From: Lactobacillus kullabergensis
Lineage (GTDB): Bacteria > Bacillota > Bacilli > Lactobacillales > Lactobacillaceae
DNA length: 64,000 nt
Direction: 5' to 3'
NCBI RefSeq assembly: GCF_000967195.1
Contig: NZ_KQ033871.1
Span: forward strand, 1 to 64,000
The notes beneath the pieces were generated by a model, which worked only from the letters and a program-made list of their open reading frames with translations, did no database searches and was not told the origin of the DNA. Position numbers and translations under genes: made by a program. How positions within the stretch are numbered: the first letter of the stretch is position 1; the number at the start of each line of letters is the position of its first letter. Shown in pieces: positions 8,953-17,393 of this stretch.

Positions 8953-9744
8953 ATGTTAATGCAAATTGCCAATAGAAAAATATACTATGAAATAACTGGG
9001 ACAGGCCCCGCAATTGTTTTTTTTCATGGTTTTGGCGGGAATCATGTTGTGTGGGCAGGACAAGTGCCGTACTTAGTGAAGCACGGTTATCAAACAATTA
9101 CTTTTGACTTGGCAGGTCATGGTAAGTCAAAAGGACCAGCAATAAGCAACATGGTTGAGCTTGCAGATGAGGCAGCTGAATTAATTACGAATTTAGATTT
9201 GAAATCCATAATTTTAATTGGTCATTCTATGGGAGCAGGTCTAGTATGGGCAATTTTAAAATATCATCCTGAACTCAATATAGTTAAAATTATTACAATT
9301 GATCAATCACCTAAAATGCTTAACGATGAAGAATGGCATTATGGTTGGGTTCACGGTCAGATAGAACTTACACAATATAATTTTAAAGATGTATTGTCAT
9401 ATTATGACCATATTAAAGAAACGCTTAATGTTATTGATGATCAAGTTTGGTCTAAACTTTACCCGTTTAAGCAAAAATATCCCTTTAAGCGAGAGAAAAA
9501 TATGTCGCTGCTATTTGATCATGTTCAAAAAGATTGGCGTCCAACAGTCTATGGTATTCACATACCTGCACTTTCAATCAGTTCAACTAAAAGTCCTTAT
9601 TTTAAGATAGGATATGTTACTGAAATGCAAAAACATAATAAGAATATTGAAATAAATACAGTTGATGATGCAGGTCATGACATAATGGCAGAAAAACCGG
9701 CAGAATTTAATCATTTGTTGGGGAAATTTTTAGGAATTGAATAA
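8953..9744 (+). CDS. Alpha/beta hydrolase
   Basis: A 263-residue alpha/beta-hydrolase with the oxyanion-hole segment FFHGFGGN (about 23-30), the nucleophile elbow GHSMGAG, and a C-terminal DDAGHD that supplies the catalytic His. There is no signal peptide, so it is cytoplasmic. It follows the LysR gene by 12 bases, and its stop overlaps the start of the decayed coaD. In this context it could be an ester or thioester hydrolase that releases a substrate for, or a product from, the CoA pathway, for example from a plant hydroxycinnamoyl or quinate ester. That is speculation; the family spans many reactions. Confidence 0.82.
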   Translation: MLMQIANRKIYYEITGTGPAIVFFHGFGGNHVVWAGQVPYLVKHGYQTITFDLAGHGKSKGPAISNMVELADEAAELITNLDLKSIILIGHSMGAGLVWAILKYHPELNIVKIITIDQSPKMLNDEEWHYGWVHGQIELTQYNFKDVLSYYDHIKETLNVIDDQVWSKLYPFKQKYPFKREKNMSLLFDHVQKDWRPTVYGIHIPALSISSTKSPYFKIGYVTEMQKHNKNIEINTVDDAGHDIMAEKPAEFNHLLGKFLGIE

Positions 9745-10175
9745 AAAATATGATGGTGTTTTTCCAGAAAGTTTTGATTCTATTAATAATGGTCATTTTG
9801 ATATTATTGCGAAAGCTACCAAAATACTAATGAAAAGCGTCTTTTTCAGTTGCTAAAAGATATCAATTTGTGAAAGAAACTATTCAGAAATTGGCAAATG
9901 TAAATATGGGGATAACGCAAGTAATCTTAACCATGGAAGCTTTAGATAAATTAAATGCAGATGTTATTTTCCGTGAAGTTCGAAACGAATAAAACTTTAT
10001 CTATGAGCAGAAAATAGTAGCCTTGAATAAAAATTTTGAAATGGTCATTTTGTTTTCTAATTCTGATAGCCGTTTTATTTTTTCTGGCTTGATAAATGGA
10101 ATGACACATATTTATAGTGATGTTTCTAAATTTGTACCTGTCAAAGTTAATGCTGCACTTAAAATGTCAAAATAA
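9737..10175 (+). pseudogene. Decayed phosphopantetheine adenylyltransferase (coaD-like)
   Basis: Three consecutive frames together reconstruct a CoaD protein. The first frame, from the TTG at 9737, gives FPESFDSINNGHFDIIAKAT (family: PGSFDPxTNGHxDII). The next gives NTNEKRLF and then SVAKRYQFVKE, ending VIFREVRNE and a stop (family: VRGLR). The last gives NFIYEQKIVALNK through RFIFSGLI to SKFVPVKVNAAL (family: SISSS then FVP). So there are at least two frameshifts, a missing stretch after the first segment, and damaged nucleotide-binding motifs (PGSFDP to PESFDS; the ISSS region to RFIFSG). The relic lies directly before a pantothenate-type transporter and coaA, so a three-gene CoA-supply set once stood here. 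The essential coaD must be elsewhere. Confidence 0.82.
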
Positions 10176-10196
10176 ATTAATATGGAGTGAAAAAAT

Positions 10197-10808
10197 ATGA
10201 AACGAAAAAATACAGTTAAATTAGCAATAACTGCCGTTTTTTTGGCAATACTGATTTTACAAACTTTTGTACCTAATATTGGTTACATTCGTATCTTGCC
10301 TGCACTTCCAGCTATTACTACTGTTCCTCTGACAGTCGCAATTTATAGTAGTTTACTTGGACCAAGCTATAATATTGTTTTTGGGCTATTTTGGGGATTA
10401 ACTAGATTGATAGTGGCATATACACAACCAGGCGATATGGTTAGCTTATTGCTGTTTCGAAATCCAATAATAGCTTTAGTGCCAAGTATGTTTGCTGGCT
10501 TTTTACCGAGCTTATTGACAAATTACTTTACACAAAAAAATTTAGAAATTAAAAGTTGGGTATATTCATTAAATGGAGGCATAGCGTCAATAACTAATAC
10601 GTTGCTAGTTATTATATTGGCAAGTTTGTTTTTTATGAAAAACCCCAATGAATTAATTTCACATATAGGAAATTTTACTGCAGGAATGCCACTATTCCTA
10701 GTTTTACTAACATCTTTAGGAATAAACGGATTAATTGAGGCAATTTTTACAGCAGTAGTCACACCTGTAATTGTTTCTCCTTTGCATTATATAATGGAAA
10801 GAGCATAG
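10197..10808 (+). CDS. ECF transporter S component, PanT-like (pantothenate)
   Basis: A 203-residue hydrophobic protein with about six membrane segments, the size and pattern of ECF substrate-binding (S) subunits. The N-terminal VKLAITAVFLAILILQTFVP and the long internal GLFWGLTRL region resemble pantothenate-type S components (PanT). It is followed after three bases by a pantothenate kinase gene, which strongly supports pantothenate as substrate. It has no ATPase of its own here and would use the shared EcfA1-A2-T module. A GGAG ribosome binding site precedes the ATG. Substrate assignment is inference from similarity and neighbours. Confidence 0.75.
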   Translation: MKRKNTVKLAITAVFLAILILQTFVPNIGYIRILPALPAITTVPLTVAIYSSLLGPSYNIVFGLFWGLTRLIVAYTQPGDMVSLLLFRNPIIALVPSMFAGFLPSLLTNYFTQKNLEIKSWVYSLNGGIASITNTLLVIILASLFFMKNPNELISHIGNFTAGMPLFLVLLTSLGINGLIEAIFTAVVTPVIVSPLHYIMERA

Positions 10809-10811
10809 AAT

Positions 10812-11723
10812 ATGAAAAATTTTACGAAAGTTTCCCGATATGATTGGTCCCAGACAGAGAATAAAACTAGTGAAATCAGCAAAAGTGAATTAAAGAGTCT
10901 TACTTCATTAGGAGATATAGTTAATACCACTGATATCAATGAAATTTATAGTCCGTTAGTACATTATTTATATCTTTTTGTCCATAATGACAAATTACTG
11001 TTAAAATCAATGAATCATTTTATTAATGCTAATAATGTTAATAAGCCTTTCATAATTGGTATTTCCGGTCCTGTAGCAGTAGGTAAGTCTACGGTTTCCA
11101 GATTATTAAAAGTGTTACTTAAACGTCTGTATCCTACACTTAAAGTACAACTCATGACAACGGACGGCTTTTTATATCCAAACCGAGATTTGCAGAAGAA
11201 GAAGCTAATGGACAGTAAAGGATTTCCTGAATCGTATAATATGAAGTTATTAGCAGATTTTCTCTCGGATGTGGCAACAGGACAAAAGGAAGTTTTTTAT
11301 CCCTTATATTCACATGAATTGTCTGACATAGTTCCTGGGAGCTATGGGAAAATAACTAATCCGGATATATTGATTATTGAAGGAATAAACACTTTACAAA
11401 TCCCACCTAATAAAATGATAGCAACAAGTGACTTTTTTAATTTCTCGATTTACATAGATGCAAACGAAAAACTGATCAGAACTTGGTTTTTACAGCGTTT
11501 TGTTCATCTCTTAGTTATGAATCAAAACAATCCTTCAAGTTTTTATTACTCTTGGTCAAATAAACCAAAAAGCCAAGCAGTCGAAATGGCTGAAAAAGTT
11601 TGGCAAACTGTAAATTTAGTTAATTTGCGAGAATATATAGAACCTACAAAAGGTAGAGCAAATGTTATACTGCATAAGACATTAGATCATAAGATTAACT
11701 ATGTATACTTACGTAATTATTAA
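10812..11723 (+). CDS. coaA: Pantothenate kinase, type I
   Basis: A 303-residue type I pantothenate kinase of typical length. The P-loop is GPVAVGKST (within FIIGISGPVAVGKST); MTTDGFLYPN, SKGFPESYN and the central IIEGINTL are family signatures. It phosphorylates pantothenate with ATP, the first and regulated step of CoA synthesis. It is translationally close to the PanT-like gene. With a second, decayed coaD beside it, this looks like an accessory CoA-supply locus attached to the CoA-transferase pathway. Its stop lies at the base of a bidirectional terminator. Confidence 0.92.
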   Translation: MKNFTKVSRYDWSQTENKTSEISKSELKSLTSLGDIVNTTDINEIYSPLVHYLYLFVHNDKLLLKSMNHFINANNVNKPFIIGISGPVAVGKSTVSRLLKVLLKRLYPTLKVQLMTTDGFLYPNRDLQKKKLMDSKGFPESYNMKLLADFLSDVATGQKEVFYPLYSHELSDIVPGSYGKITNPDILIIEGINTLQIPPNKMIATSDFFNFSIYIDANEKLIRTWFLQRFVHLLVMNQNNPSSFYYSWSNKPKSQAVEMAEKVWQTVNLVNLREYIEPTKGRANVILHKTLDHKINYVYLRNY

Positions 11724-11750
11724 AAAAGGAAGGCTTGTGCTTTCCTTTTT
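11724..11750. terminator. Bidirectional terminator between coaA and citG
   Basis: AAAGGAA and TTCCTTT arms enclose a nine-base loop, with A and T runs on the two sides, between convergent genes. The citG stop codon lies inside it. Confidence 0.75.
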
Positions 11751-12570
11751 ATATGTATCCACGTTCTAGAGCTACAAAAATGGTAACAATTAATAAATCT
11801 GCACAGCCGCCTAAACTATAATTGTGGGCCAAACAGTCATCATTTAATTTTTGCAGGCTTTTTTTACCAGCTGGAGAAGCATAACCACCTAGCTCTAAAT
11901 ATTTATTAGCTGCTTGATGTAGCCAGTCAGTTACATTATAATTTCCAGCTCGCTTAATCAAATTACTGTCAACCGTGACTGTTGCTATCTTCATTAGGGT
12001 ATCAAGGAATCTCGTTTGGAGCGTTCCCTTACTGTTTTTTAAAAAGGGTAAAGCTACTTCACGTACAATGGGATAGCCTCGTTCAGCTTGAGCACGAGCC
12101 CCGCCAATATGATAATGTTCAAATTCTTTTTCACCTGCTGTTTTTAACTCATTATTTTGAATCAGATCATGCTGTACAAGTCCTTTACACATCTTGCTGA
12201 TAGTCAGAAATAGTTCAGTATTGTTTGTCATACTGTAGCTTTCAGCGCAGACAAAAATGCCTAGAGCAAAAATTGCTCCTTTATGTGTATTGGCGCCGTG
12301 AGTTGCAGCAAACATTTCTTTTTCAGCAGTAATACCTCTTTGTCTTAATTTATAAAACATTTGGGTTAAATCAGTCGATTGAAAATTTTGTCCAATTTCA
12401 ACAGCAGTAGAAAAATATGCCTCTAAGCTTAAACTGCTGTCAATAAAAGTATAAATATTCATGTCGGGATGCGGACCTTGGCTGATGGGGTCTACTAAAC
12501 CAGGTTTTGGTGCGGTAACAGATTCATATAAGAGTGAGCGTAAAGCATTTTTTGTAATTGAATTAGTCAT
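11749..12570 (-). CDS. citG: Triphosphoribosyl-dephospho-CoA synthase (CitG/MdcB family)
   Basis: A 273-residue protein with the family hallmarks: LLYESVTAPKPGLVDP near the N-terminus, FAATHGANTHKGAIFALG in the centre, and GGARAQAERGYPIVRE. The enzyme joins dephospho-CoA to ATP-derived triphosphoribosyl to make the precursor of the prosthetic group of citrate lyase or malonate decarboxylase. No citDEF or mdc genes are in the window, so its acyl-carrier partner must be elsewhere or lost. It faces coaA across a shared terminator, so all the CoA-related genes lie together. No clear ribosome binding site was identified before its ATG. Confidence 0.88.
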   Translation of the reverse strand: MTNSITKNALRSLLYESVTAPKPGLVDPISQGPHPDMNIYTFIDSSLSLEAYFSTAVEIGQNFQSTDLTQMFYKLRQRGITAEKEMFAATHGANTHKGAIFALGIFVCAESYSMTNNTELFLTISKMCKGLVQHDLIQNNELKTAGEKEFEHYHIGGARAQAERGYPIVREVALPFLKNSKGTLQTRFLDTLMKIATVTVDSNLIKRAGNYNVTDWLHQAANKYLELGGYASPAGKKSLQKLNDDCLAHNYSLGGCADLLIVTIFVALERGYI

Positions 12571-12681
12571 AAGTATCTATATTTAAATCATTAATTAGTT
12601 TAATAACATCATTTTCAGTATAAACTATTTTAAAATTAAATTTAATTACCTGTAATTTATTTCTTTAGCGAATTAATCTAA

Positions 12682-12735
12682 AGCATTAAAAAGCCACATA
12701 TCAAATAACCTTGATATGTGGCTTTTTCTAATGCT
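12682..12735. terminator. Long bidirectional terminator between citG and the MFS gene
   Basis: AAAAGCCACATATCAA pairs with TTGATATGTGGCTTTTT around a six-base loop. The stem can be extended by AGCATTA/TAATGCT across one mismatch. T runs suit the minus-strand MFS transcript. Confidence 0.9.
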
Positions 12736-12749
12736 ATAAAAAATTAATT

Positions 12750-13955
12750 TTATTTACTAAGTTTGCCAAACAGTTTCTTATAGCGAATTGCAATTAACAG
12801 TGTATCAATAAATCCTATTAAAGCAATAATTACGTCTAAGAACATAACATTTTTCATATTGCCAATCCAGCCTATGAAAAGCGGAATGGTAAAGGAAGCG
12901 ATGGAACCTGCAGTATAAAAGAATCCAGTGACTGTACCTTTACCGGCAGGGAAAAATTCAGCCATAACAGTTAAAGCTAATTGCATTACTCCACCAGCTG
13001 CAAAGAATCCTACTAGAAACGCTAAAATGATCATCAAGGCAGCATTAGTTGGAAATAGCCACATTAATAAAATGGAGACAAAAGCTCCCAGAGTGTAGAC
13101 TGGCACAAATTGAATTTCACTAATCTTTTTACCTAAAACAGCAGTTAAAAGAACACAACAAATTGAACCTAGGGAATACCATGAGACTAAGGAATGGGCA
13201 GATGCTTGAGCCATGTCACCAACTTGTTGACCATATTGTGTGAGCATTTGACTTACTAAATAGAAAGTTGCTTGAGAAATATATCCGTAAATGATAAATA
13301 ATGTACCATCAATCCAGACGTTGCTTGCAATATTGTTACTTGCTTGTTCTTCAGCTTTTTCAGCTTTCTCTTCATCTTCTTTGGTAACTTCATTTGAATC
13401 TGGAAAAGCTCCACCAAATAGGAAATATAAAAAAGTAACTACTAGAATTGCAGCTGGAATTATAAATGACCAACCATACCACATGTGTGCAGCGGCGAGT
13501 CCGCTAACAATAAATGGTAATAGAAACTGACCAGCAGAAATAAAGGCTTTTAAAACAACATTTGATGTACCCTTTGAGTTGGGATATATTTCCATAAGTC
13601 CAGGATACGTACCCGTATCCAAAAATGAATTAGCCATTCCAGCTAAAATACCTAGAATGTATGCTATGACCGTATTGGGTGAAAGTAGAATACCAATAAA
13701 AAAGATAAAGTAAGTCACAATACCTAGTTGGACGAAAGGCTTACGTCCAAATTTGTCCGATAAAACACCTGAAATTAATAAATTAATAATCCTGCCTATA
13801 CCTAAGGCAGAAACTACTGCTAGAGCAGCTGTTTGACTTGTACCCCATTGTTTAGCTAAAGCGGCAGCATTTTGTGATAATATTATCACTCCCATACCAT
13901 GAACAAAATAGTTAAAATACAAGGCAAGAGCTGTAGGCGTATATTTATTTTTCAT
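12750..13955 (-). CDS. MFS transporter, probable hydroaromatic or organic acid carrier
   Basis: A 401-residue major facilitator with about 12 membrane segments, a loop 2-3 motif SGVLSDKFGRKP (about 60-71), and a charged central cytoplasmic loop of E and K residues (about 195-210). It is the second gene of a minus-strand unit, 26 bases after a shikimate dehydrogenase gene, with a strong terminator behind it. In this setting a proton-coupled carrier for shikimate, quinate or a related acid is the natural reading, but the family alone does not fix the substrate. Confidence 0.85.
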   Translation of the reverse strand: MKNKYTPTALALYFNYFVHGMGVIILSQNAAALAKQWGTSQTAALAVVSALGIGRIINLLISGVLSDKFGRKPFVQLGIVTYFIFFIGILLSPNTVIAYILGILAGMANSFLDTGTYPGLMEIYPNSKGTSNVVLKAFISAGQFLLPFIVSGLAAAHMWYGWSFIIPAAILVVTFLYFLFGGAFPDSNEVTKEDEEKAEKAEEQASNNIASNVWIDGTLFIIYGYISQATFYLVSQMLTQYGQQVGDMAQASAHSLVSWYSLGSICCVLLTAVLGKKISEIQFVPVYTLGAFVSILLMWLFPTNAALMIILAFLVGFFAAGGVMQLALTVMAEFFPAGKGTVTGFFYTAGSIASFTIPLFIGWIGNMKNVMFLDVIIALIGFIDTLLIAIRYKKLFGKLSK

Positions 13956-13981
13956 ACTTTTCTCCTATTCTCCTAAAAATT

Positions 13982-14896
13982 TTATTTATCTTCGTCTGAA
14001 AACATAATTTCACGAATATAATCTGTTGGCATCTCTTTACCGGTCCACAGCTTAAATGAGGCCGCTCCCTGATCAATCATCATGCCAATGCCATCAAAAA
14101 CATGCTTAACTCCAGCTTTTTGAGCCACTTTCATTAATTTGGTAGTTCTAGGAGCATAAACTGTGTCAAACACCACCATGTCTTCATGGAACCAGGAAGG
14201 ATCTGAAACCAGCGTCTTATCTTCAAGTGGCTTCATACCAACGCTGGTGGCATCACAATAAATATCGCTTTCTGCAATTGATTGTTTAAATGCTTCCTGA
14301 TCAGTCAGCTCAGTTAAAGAAACCTGGCAATTAGTTTTTTCTTGAATGGTTTTGACGTTCTTTTCAGCCTGAGCCCACTTGTCATCTTTAATGTTAAAAA
14401 TTCTGATTTCTTTAGCACCATCTAAAGCCGATTGAACAGCTATTGGGGTTGCGGCACCGCCGGCACCGGCTAAAGTCATCACTTTGCCTTTAATGTCAAT
14501 GCCTTCATCCTTAAGTGACTGGACAAAGCCAATGCCATCAGTAGTGTAGCCCGTCAAAACGCCATGGTCGTTCACAATAGTATTAACCGCATCACACATC
14601 TCAGAAGCTGGCGATAATTTATCAAGGTACTGGATTACCTCTTTTTTATTGGGCATCGAAACGTTTGAGCCACGCATATCTAAAGTGCGGATAGCGTCAA
14701 CTGCACCTTTTAATTTATCATTGCCAATTTCAAAACAGAGATAAGTATAATTCAAGCCCAACTTAGCAAAGGCATTGTTGTGCATTGTAGGTGACATTGA
14801 ATGCCGAATAGGATATGCCATTAAGCCAATTAAGTAGGTATGGCCATCTAGCCAGCCAGTAATCGGACCAGTAACACCAGTAATTTTATTAGCCAT
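13982..14896 (-). CDS. aroE: Shikimate/quinate dehydrogenase (AroE family), copy 1
   Basis: A 304-residue AroE-family enzyme. The substrate-binding SMSPTMHN, the NVSMPNKK stretch with the catalytic Lys, TTDGIGF with the catalytic Asp, and the nucleotide loop GAGGAAT are all present, so it should be active in the NAD(P)-linked interconversion of 3-dehydroshikimate and shikimate, or dehydroquinate and quinate. It differs from the second copy at only about six residues. With an MFS gene behind it and no chorismate-pathway neighbours, a catabolic role is more likely than a biosynthetic one. AGGAG precedes the ATG, within the duplicated segment. Confidence 0.92.
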   Translation of the reverse strand: MANKITGVTGPITGWLDGHTYLIGLMAYPIRHSMSPTMHNNAFAKLGLNYTYLCFEIGNDKLKGAVDAIRTLDMRGSNVSMPNKKEVIQYLDKLSPASEMCDAVNTIVNDHGVLTGYTTDGIGFVQSLKDEGIDIKGKVMTLAGAGGAATPIAVQSALDGAKEIRIFNIKDDKWAQAEKNVKTIQEKTNCQVSLTELTDQEAFKQSIAESDIYCDATSVGMKPLEDKTLVSDPSWFHEDMVVFDTVYAPRTTKLMKVAQKAGVKHVFDGIGMMIDQGAASFKLWTGKEMPTDYIREIMFSDEDK

Positions 14897-14910
14897 TATA
14901 TTTCTCCTTT
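13985..14910 (-). repeat. Inverted repeat arm 1 (aroE copy 1 with its ribosome binding site)
   Basis: This segment matches, in opposite orientation, the aroE copy at about 20855-21780. Near-identity covers practically the whole gene and 14 bases of leader (AAAGGAGAAATATA), then ends abruptly on both sides. The arms flank about 5.9 kb. Confidence 0.85.
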
Positions 14911-14924
14911 TTATAATATATAAG

Positions 14925-14961
14925 TATTCTATTTTATGTTATCGCTTGCAAAGTTAGAATA
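14925..14961. promoter_or_regulatory. Candidate LysR operator in the aroE-LysR divergent gap
   Basis: TATTCTA and TAGAATA form a perfect 7-base inverted repeat separated by 23 bases, lying between the divergent aroE and LysR genes. Function is inferred from position only. Confidence 0.35.
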
Positions 14962-15034
14962 AATAAAGCTAATTTGTATTATTAATAGAAATGCTTTATG
15001 ATTTAGATAATACTTAATGTAAAGTGAGCCACTT

Positions 15035-15949
15035 ATGAATTTAAAACATTTACAGTTTTTCGTAGAATTAGCACATACGGAACATATGGCAAAAGCTGCT
15101 GAAAATTTGGGTATATCGCAGCCTTCTTTGTCATATGCTATTTCTAATATTGAACATGAATTAGGAGCTCCTTTATTTGAAAAAGATGGCAGAAATATCA
15201 AGTTAACTAATTACGGTAAGATATATTTAAAATATGTAGAAGAAAGCCTAAATAAGCTAAAACAAGGCTCCAAGTATATTAATGAATTGTTAGACATTAA
15301 TAGTGGTCATATCAATTTAGGATTTACTTATACTTTGGGTCAAGATTTATTACCACATCTAGTAAGTGTTTTTAAGAAGCAAGAGGAGAATAAAAATATA
15401 AAATTCTCTTTTAAACAGGATACTACTGAACATCTGATTAATGACATTTTAAATGATAAATTGGATCTTGTATGTAGCTCTATGCCAGAGCAAAATTTAG
15501 ATCAATTGTGTGTTCATCATTTGGTTGATCAACAAATGAAAGTAGCTGTACCACTGCAATGTAGCTTAGCAAATAAAAAAAGTTTGTATATAAAGGAATT
15601 AGAAAAATGTCCATTTATAATGTACTCACATAAAAGCGGATTAAGGCCAAAGATTGATCAAATTTTTTCTACTGTAAATTTTAAACCTAAAGTTGCATTA
15701 GAAGCAGTTGAAGATCATGCTATTATAGGATTTGTTCATTGGGGATTTGGAATTGCTATTGTCCCTAATTTGCCACAACTTAATGATAAAACAGTTAAAC
15801 TTTTAGATATAAAAGATAAAATTGCTAAACATAGTTTGTATATCATTACAAAAAACAATCATTTCTTGTCGCCGGTTGTTAATAAATTTCAAAATTTTGC
15901 ACAACATTATTGCCAAGAAAATTATATTAATAAAAATAAGTTGATATAG
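15035..15949 (+). CDS. LysR-family transcriptional regulator
   Basis: A 304-residue LysR protein. The N-terminal helix-turn-helix reads MAKAAENLGISQPSLSYAISNIE; the effector domain covers about 90-295. It is divergent from the aroE-MFS unit and co-directional with the flavoprotein/transporter genes behind it, so it is well placed to control both sides. A GTGAGCC stretch precedes the ATG, a weak ribosome binding site. The likely inducer is a hydroaromatic acid or another acid handled by these genes, which is inference. Confidence 0.9.
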   Translation: MNLKHLQFFVELAHTEHMAKAAENLGISQPSLSYAISNIEHELGAPLFEKDGRNIKLTNYGKIYLKYVEESLNKLKQGSKYINELLDINSGHINLGFTYTLGQDLLPHLVSVFKKQEENKNIKFSFKQDTTEHLINDILNDKLDLVCSSMPEQNLDQLCVHHLVDQQMKVAVPLQCSLANKKSLYIKELEKCPFIMYSHKSGLRPKIDQIFSTVNFKPKVALEAVEDHAIIGFVHWGFGIAIVPNLPQLNDKTVKLLDIKDKIAKHSLYIITKNNHFLSPVVNKFQNFAQHYCQENYINKNKLI

Positions 15950-16079
15950 TTAAAAATATTAATTAAAGCACAAACATTATTAAAAAACTTACAGAGGGAA
16001 TCAATAGATAAATTGTATTAATTTAATAGAATTCCTTTATTTTTATTGCCCTAAAATTGTGTCATATTTAAGGTAGTTT

Positions 16080-16093
16080 TGAAAGCGATTTAT
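16080..16093 (+). promoter_or_regulatory. Cre-like box before the FAD oxidoreductase gene
   Basis: TGAAAGCGATTTAT agrees with the cre consensus at 12 of 14 positions and lies 17 bases before the chosen start codon, where bound CcpA would block transcription. Confidence 0.4.
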
Positions 16094-16110
16094 TTATGGG
16101 GGATAAATTT

Positions 16111-17379
16111 ATGAAAAGGTCTATTACTTATGAAGTTGCCGTGGTAGGCGGAGGAGCAGCTGGTATTGCTGCTGCTCTTGCTTCAGCTAAAGCAGGTGCC
16201 AAAACAATTTTAATTGAGCGCGCTTCCGCTTTAGGCGGTCAGGGTGTTAATTCACAAGTTGCTGCATATTGTGGCTTTTATACTAGAGGTCAGAATCCAG
16301 ATAAGGTTGTTGGTGGAATTGGTGATTTAGTTTTGAAAAAAATGAATGCTGCAGGTATGGATATTACACCTCATCCATCACCATCCACTGGCAATGTTTC
16401 AATCAAGTTCGATCCAGAAAAAATGAAATTTATTTTTGATGATTTGTTTCTTCAAAGTAAAGCAGACTTACTTCTTCATACAAGTTTGGTAGGGGTTAAC
16501 AAAAAGGACAAAAAGATAAAAAGCTTAATTTGTTATGATGATGAAGGATTAATAGAAGTACATGCGAACTCTTTTGTTGATGCGAGTGGTAATGCAAACT
16601 TGATTCATTTAGCAGGATTAAAAACTAATTGGGGAGATGAAAATACTCATGCTGTTCAGCAAGCTTCTCTTGCGTTTAGAGTAAATAATATTCCTGCTAG
16701 AAATATTTTAATGAGTGAAATCCAGAGTGCAGTAAAAAAGGGTAAAGAAGAGGGTATCCCATATTTAACCAAAGAAAAGGGAGTTTTTATTAAAAATAAT
16801 GGTGATGATTATGGCTTTCTCACTCTGCCAAGTGTTGATTTAAATTCTCTAGATGGTAGCAATTTGACTAATGCTGAAATTATGCTTAGGAAGAAAGTCC
16901 AAAGCTATTTTCTGATTGTTAAAAAATATATTAAGGGTTGTGAAAATGCATTTCTCGTAAGTTCTGGCCCCAATATAGGAATTCGTGAATCCAGACGAAT
17001 GATTGGAGACACCACTTTGCATGGTAAAGATATTTTAAATGTAGTTAAAAGAAAAGATAGTATCGGAAGGGCAGCATGGAGCCCAGAAATTCATCATACT
17101 AATAATCAAGTTGAATACAAGCATATGCCAGATAATGACTATGCCAGCATTCCACTGGGCTCATTAAAGGCAAAAGATATTGATAATATTTGGGGGGCTG
17201 GACGCTTGATCTCGGTTGATCATGTAGCTCAAGCTTCTATAAGAGTCATGGGAACTAGCTATATTACTGGACAAGCAGCTGGAATAGCAGCTGGACTTCA
17301 GAGTAAAGATACTGATGAAAAAAACTTTTGTGCTGATGCGGTTCAGAAGGAACTTAAAGCTCAAAGAGCACTTTTATAG
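16111..17379 (+). CDS. FAD-dependent oxidoreductase (FAD_oxidored family)
   Basis: A protein of 422 residues from the ATG at 16111, which has GGGGGAT at the right spacing. The in-frame ATG at 16096 overlaps that box and is a poor start. A Rossmann GGGAAGIAAALASAKAG lies close to the N-terminus, followed by ERASALGGQG and AYCGFYT with a cysteine near the flavin. C-terminal IWGAGRLISVDH and GQAAGIAAGL are typical of PF12831-type enzymes. The substrate is unknown; dehydrogenation or reduction of a ring or keto acid is possible. It is 14 bases upstream of a DASS-type transporter gene, so the two probably handle the same compound. Confidence 0.82.
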   Translation: MKRSITYEVAVVGGGAAGIAAALASAKAGAKTILIERASALGGQGVNSQVAAYCGFYTRGQNPDKVVGGIGDLVLKKMNAAGMDITPHPSPSTGNVSIKFDPEKMKFIFDDLFLQSKADLLLHTSLVGVNKKDKKIKSLICYDDEGLIEVHANSFVDASGNANLIHLAGLKTNWGDENTHAVQQASLAFRVNNIPARNILMSEIQSAVKKGKEEGIPYLTKEKGVFIKNNGDDYGFLTLPSVDLNSLDGSNLTNAEIMLRKKVQSYFLIVKKYIKGCENAFLVSSGPNIGIRESRRMIGDTTLHGKDILNVVKRKDSIGRAAWSPEIHHTNNQVEYKHMPDNDYASIPLGSLKAKDIDNIWGAGRLISVDHVAQASIRVMGTSYITGQAAGIAAGLQSKDTDEKNFCADAVQKELKAQRALL

Positions 17380-17393
17380 CGGGAGGAACAATA

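Noticed and set aside
9389-9610. A small open frame inside the hydrolase gene
   Set aside because: It lies in a second frame of a conserved alpha/beta hydrolase and has no family pattern.
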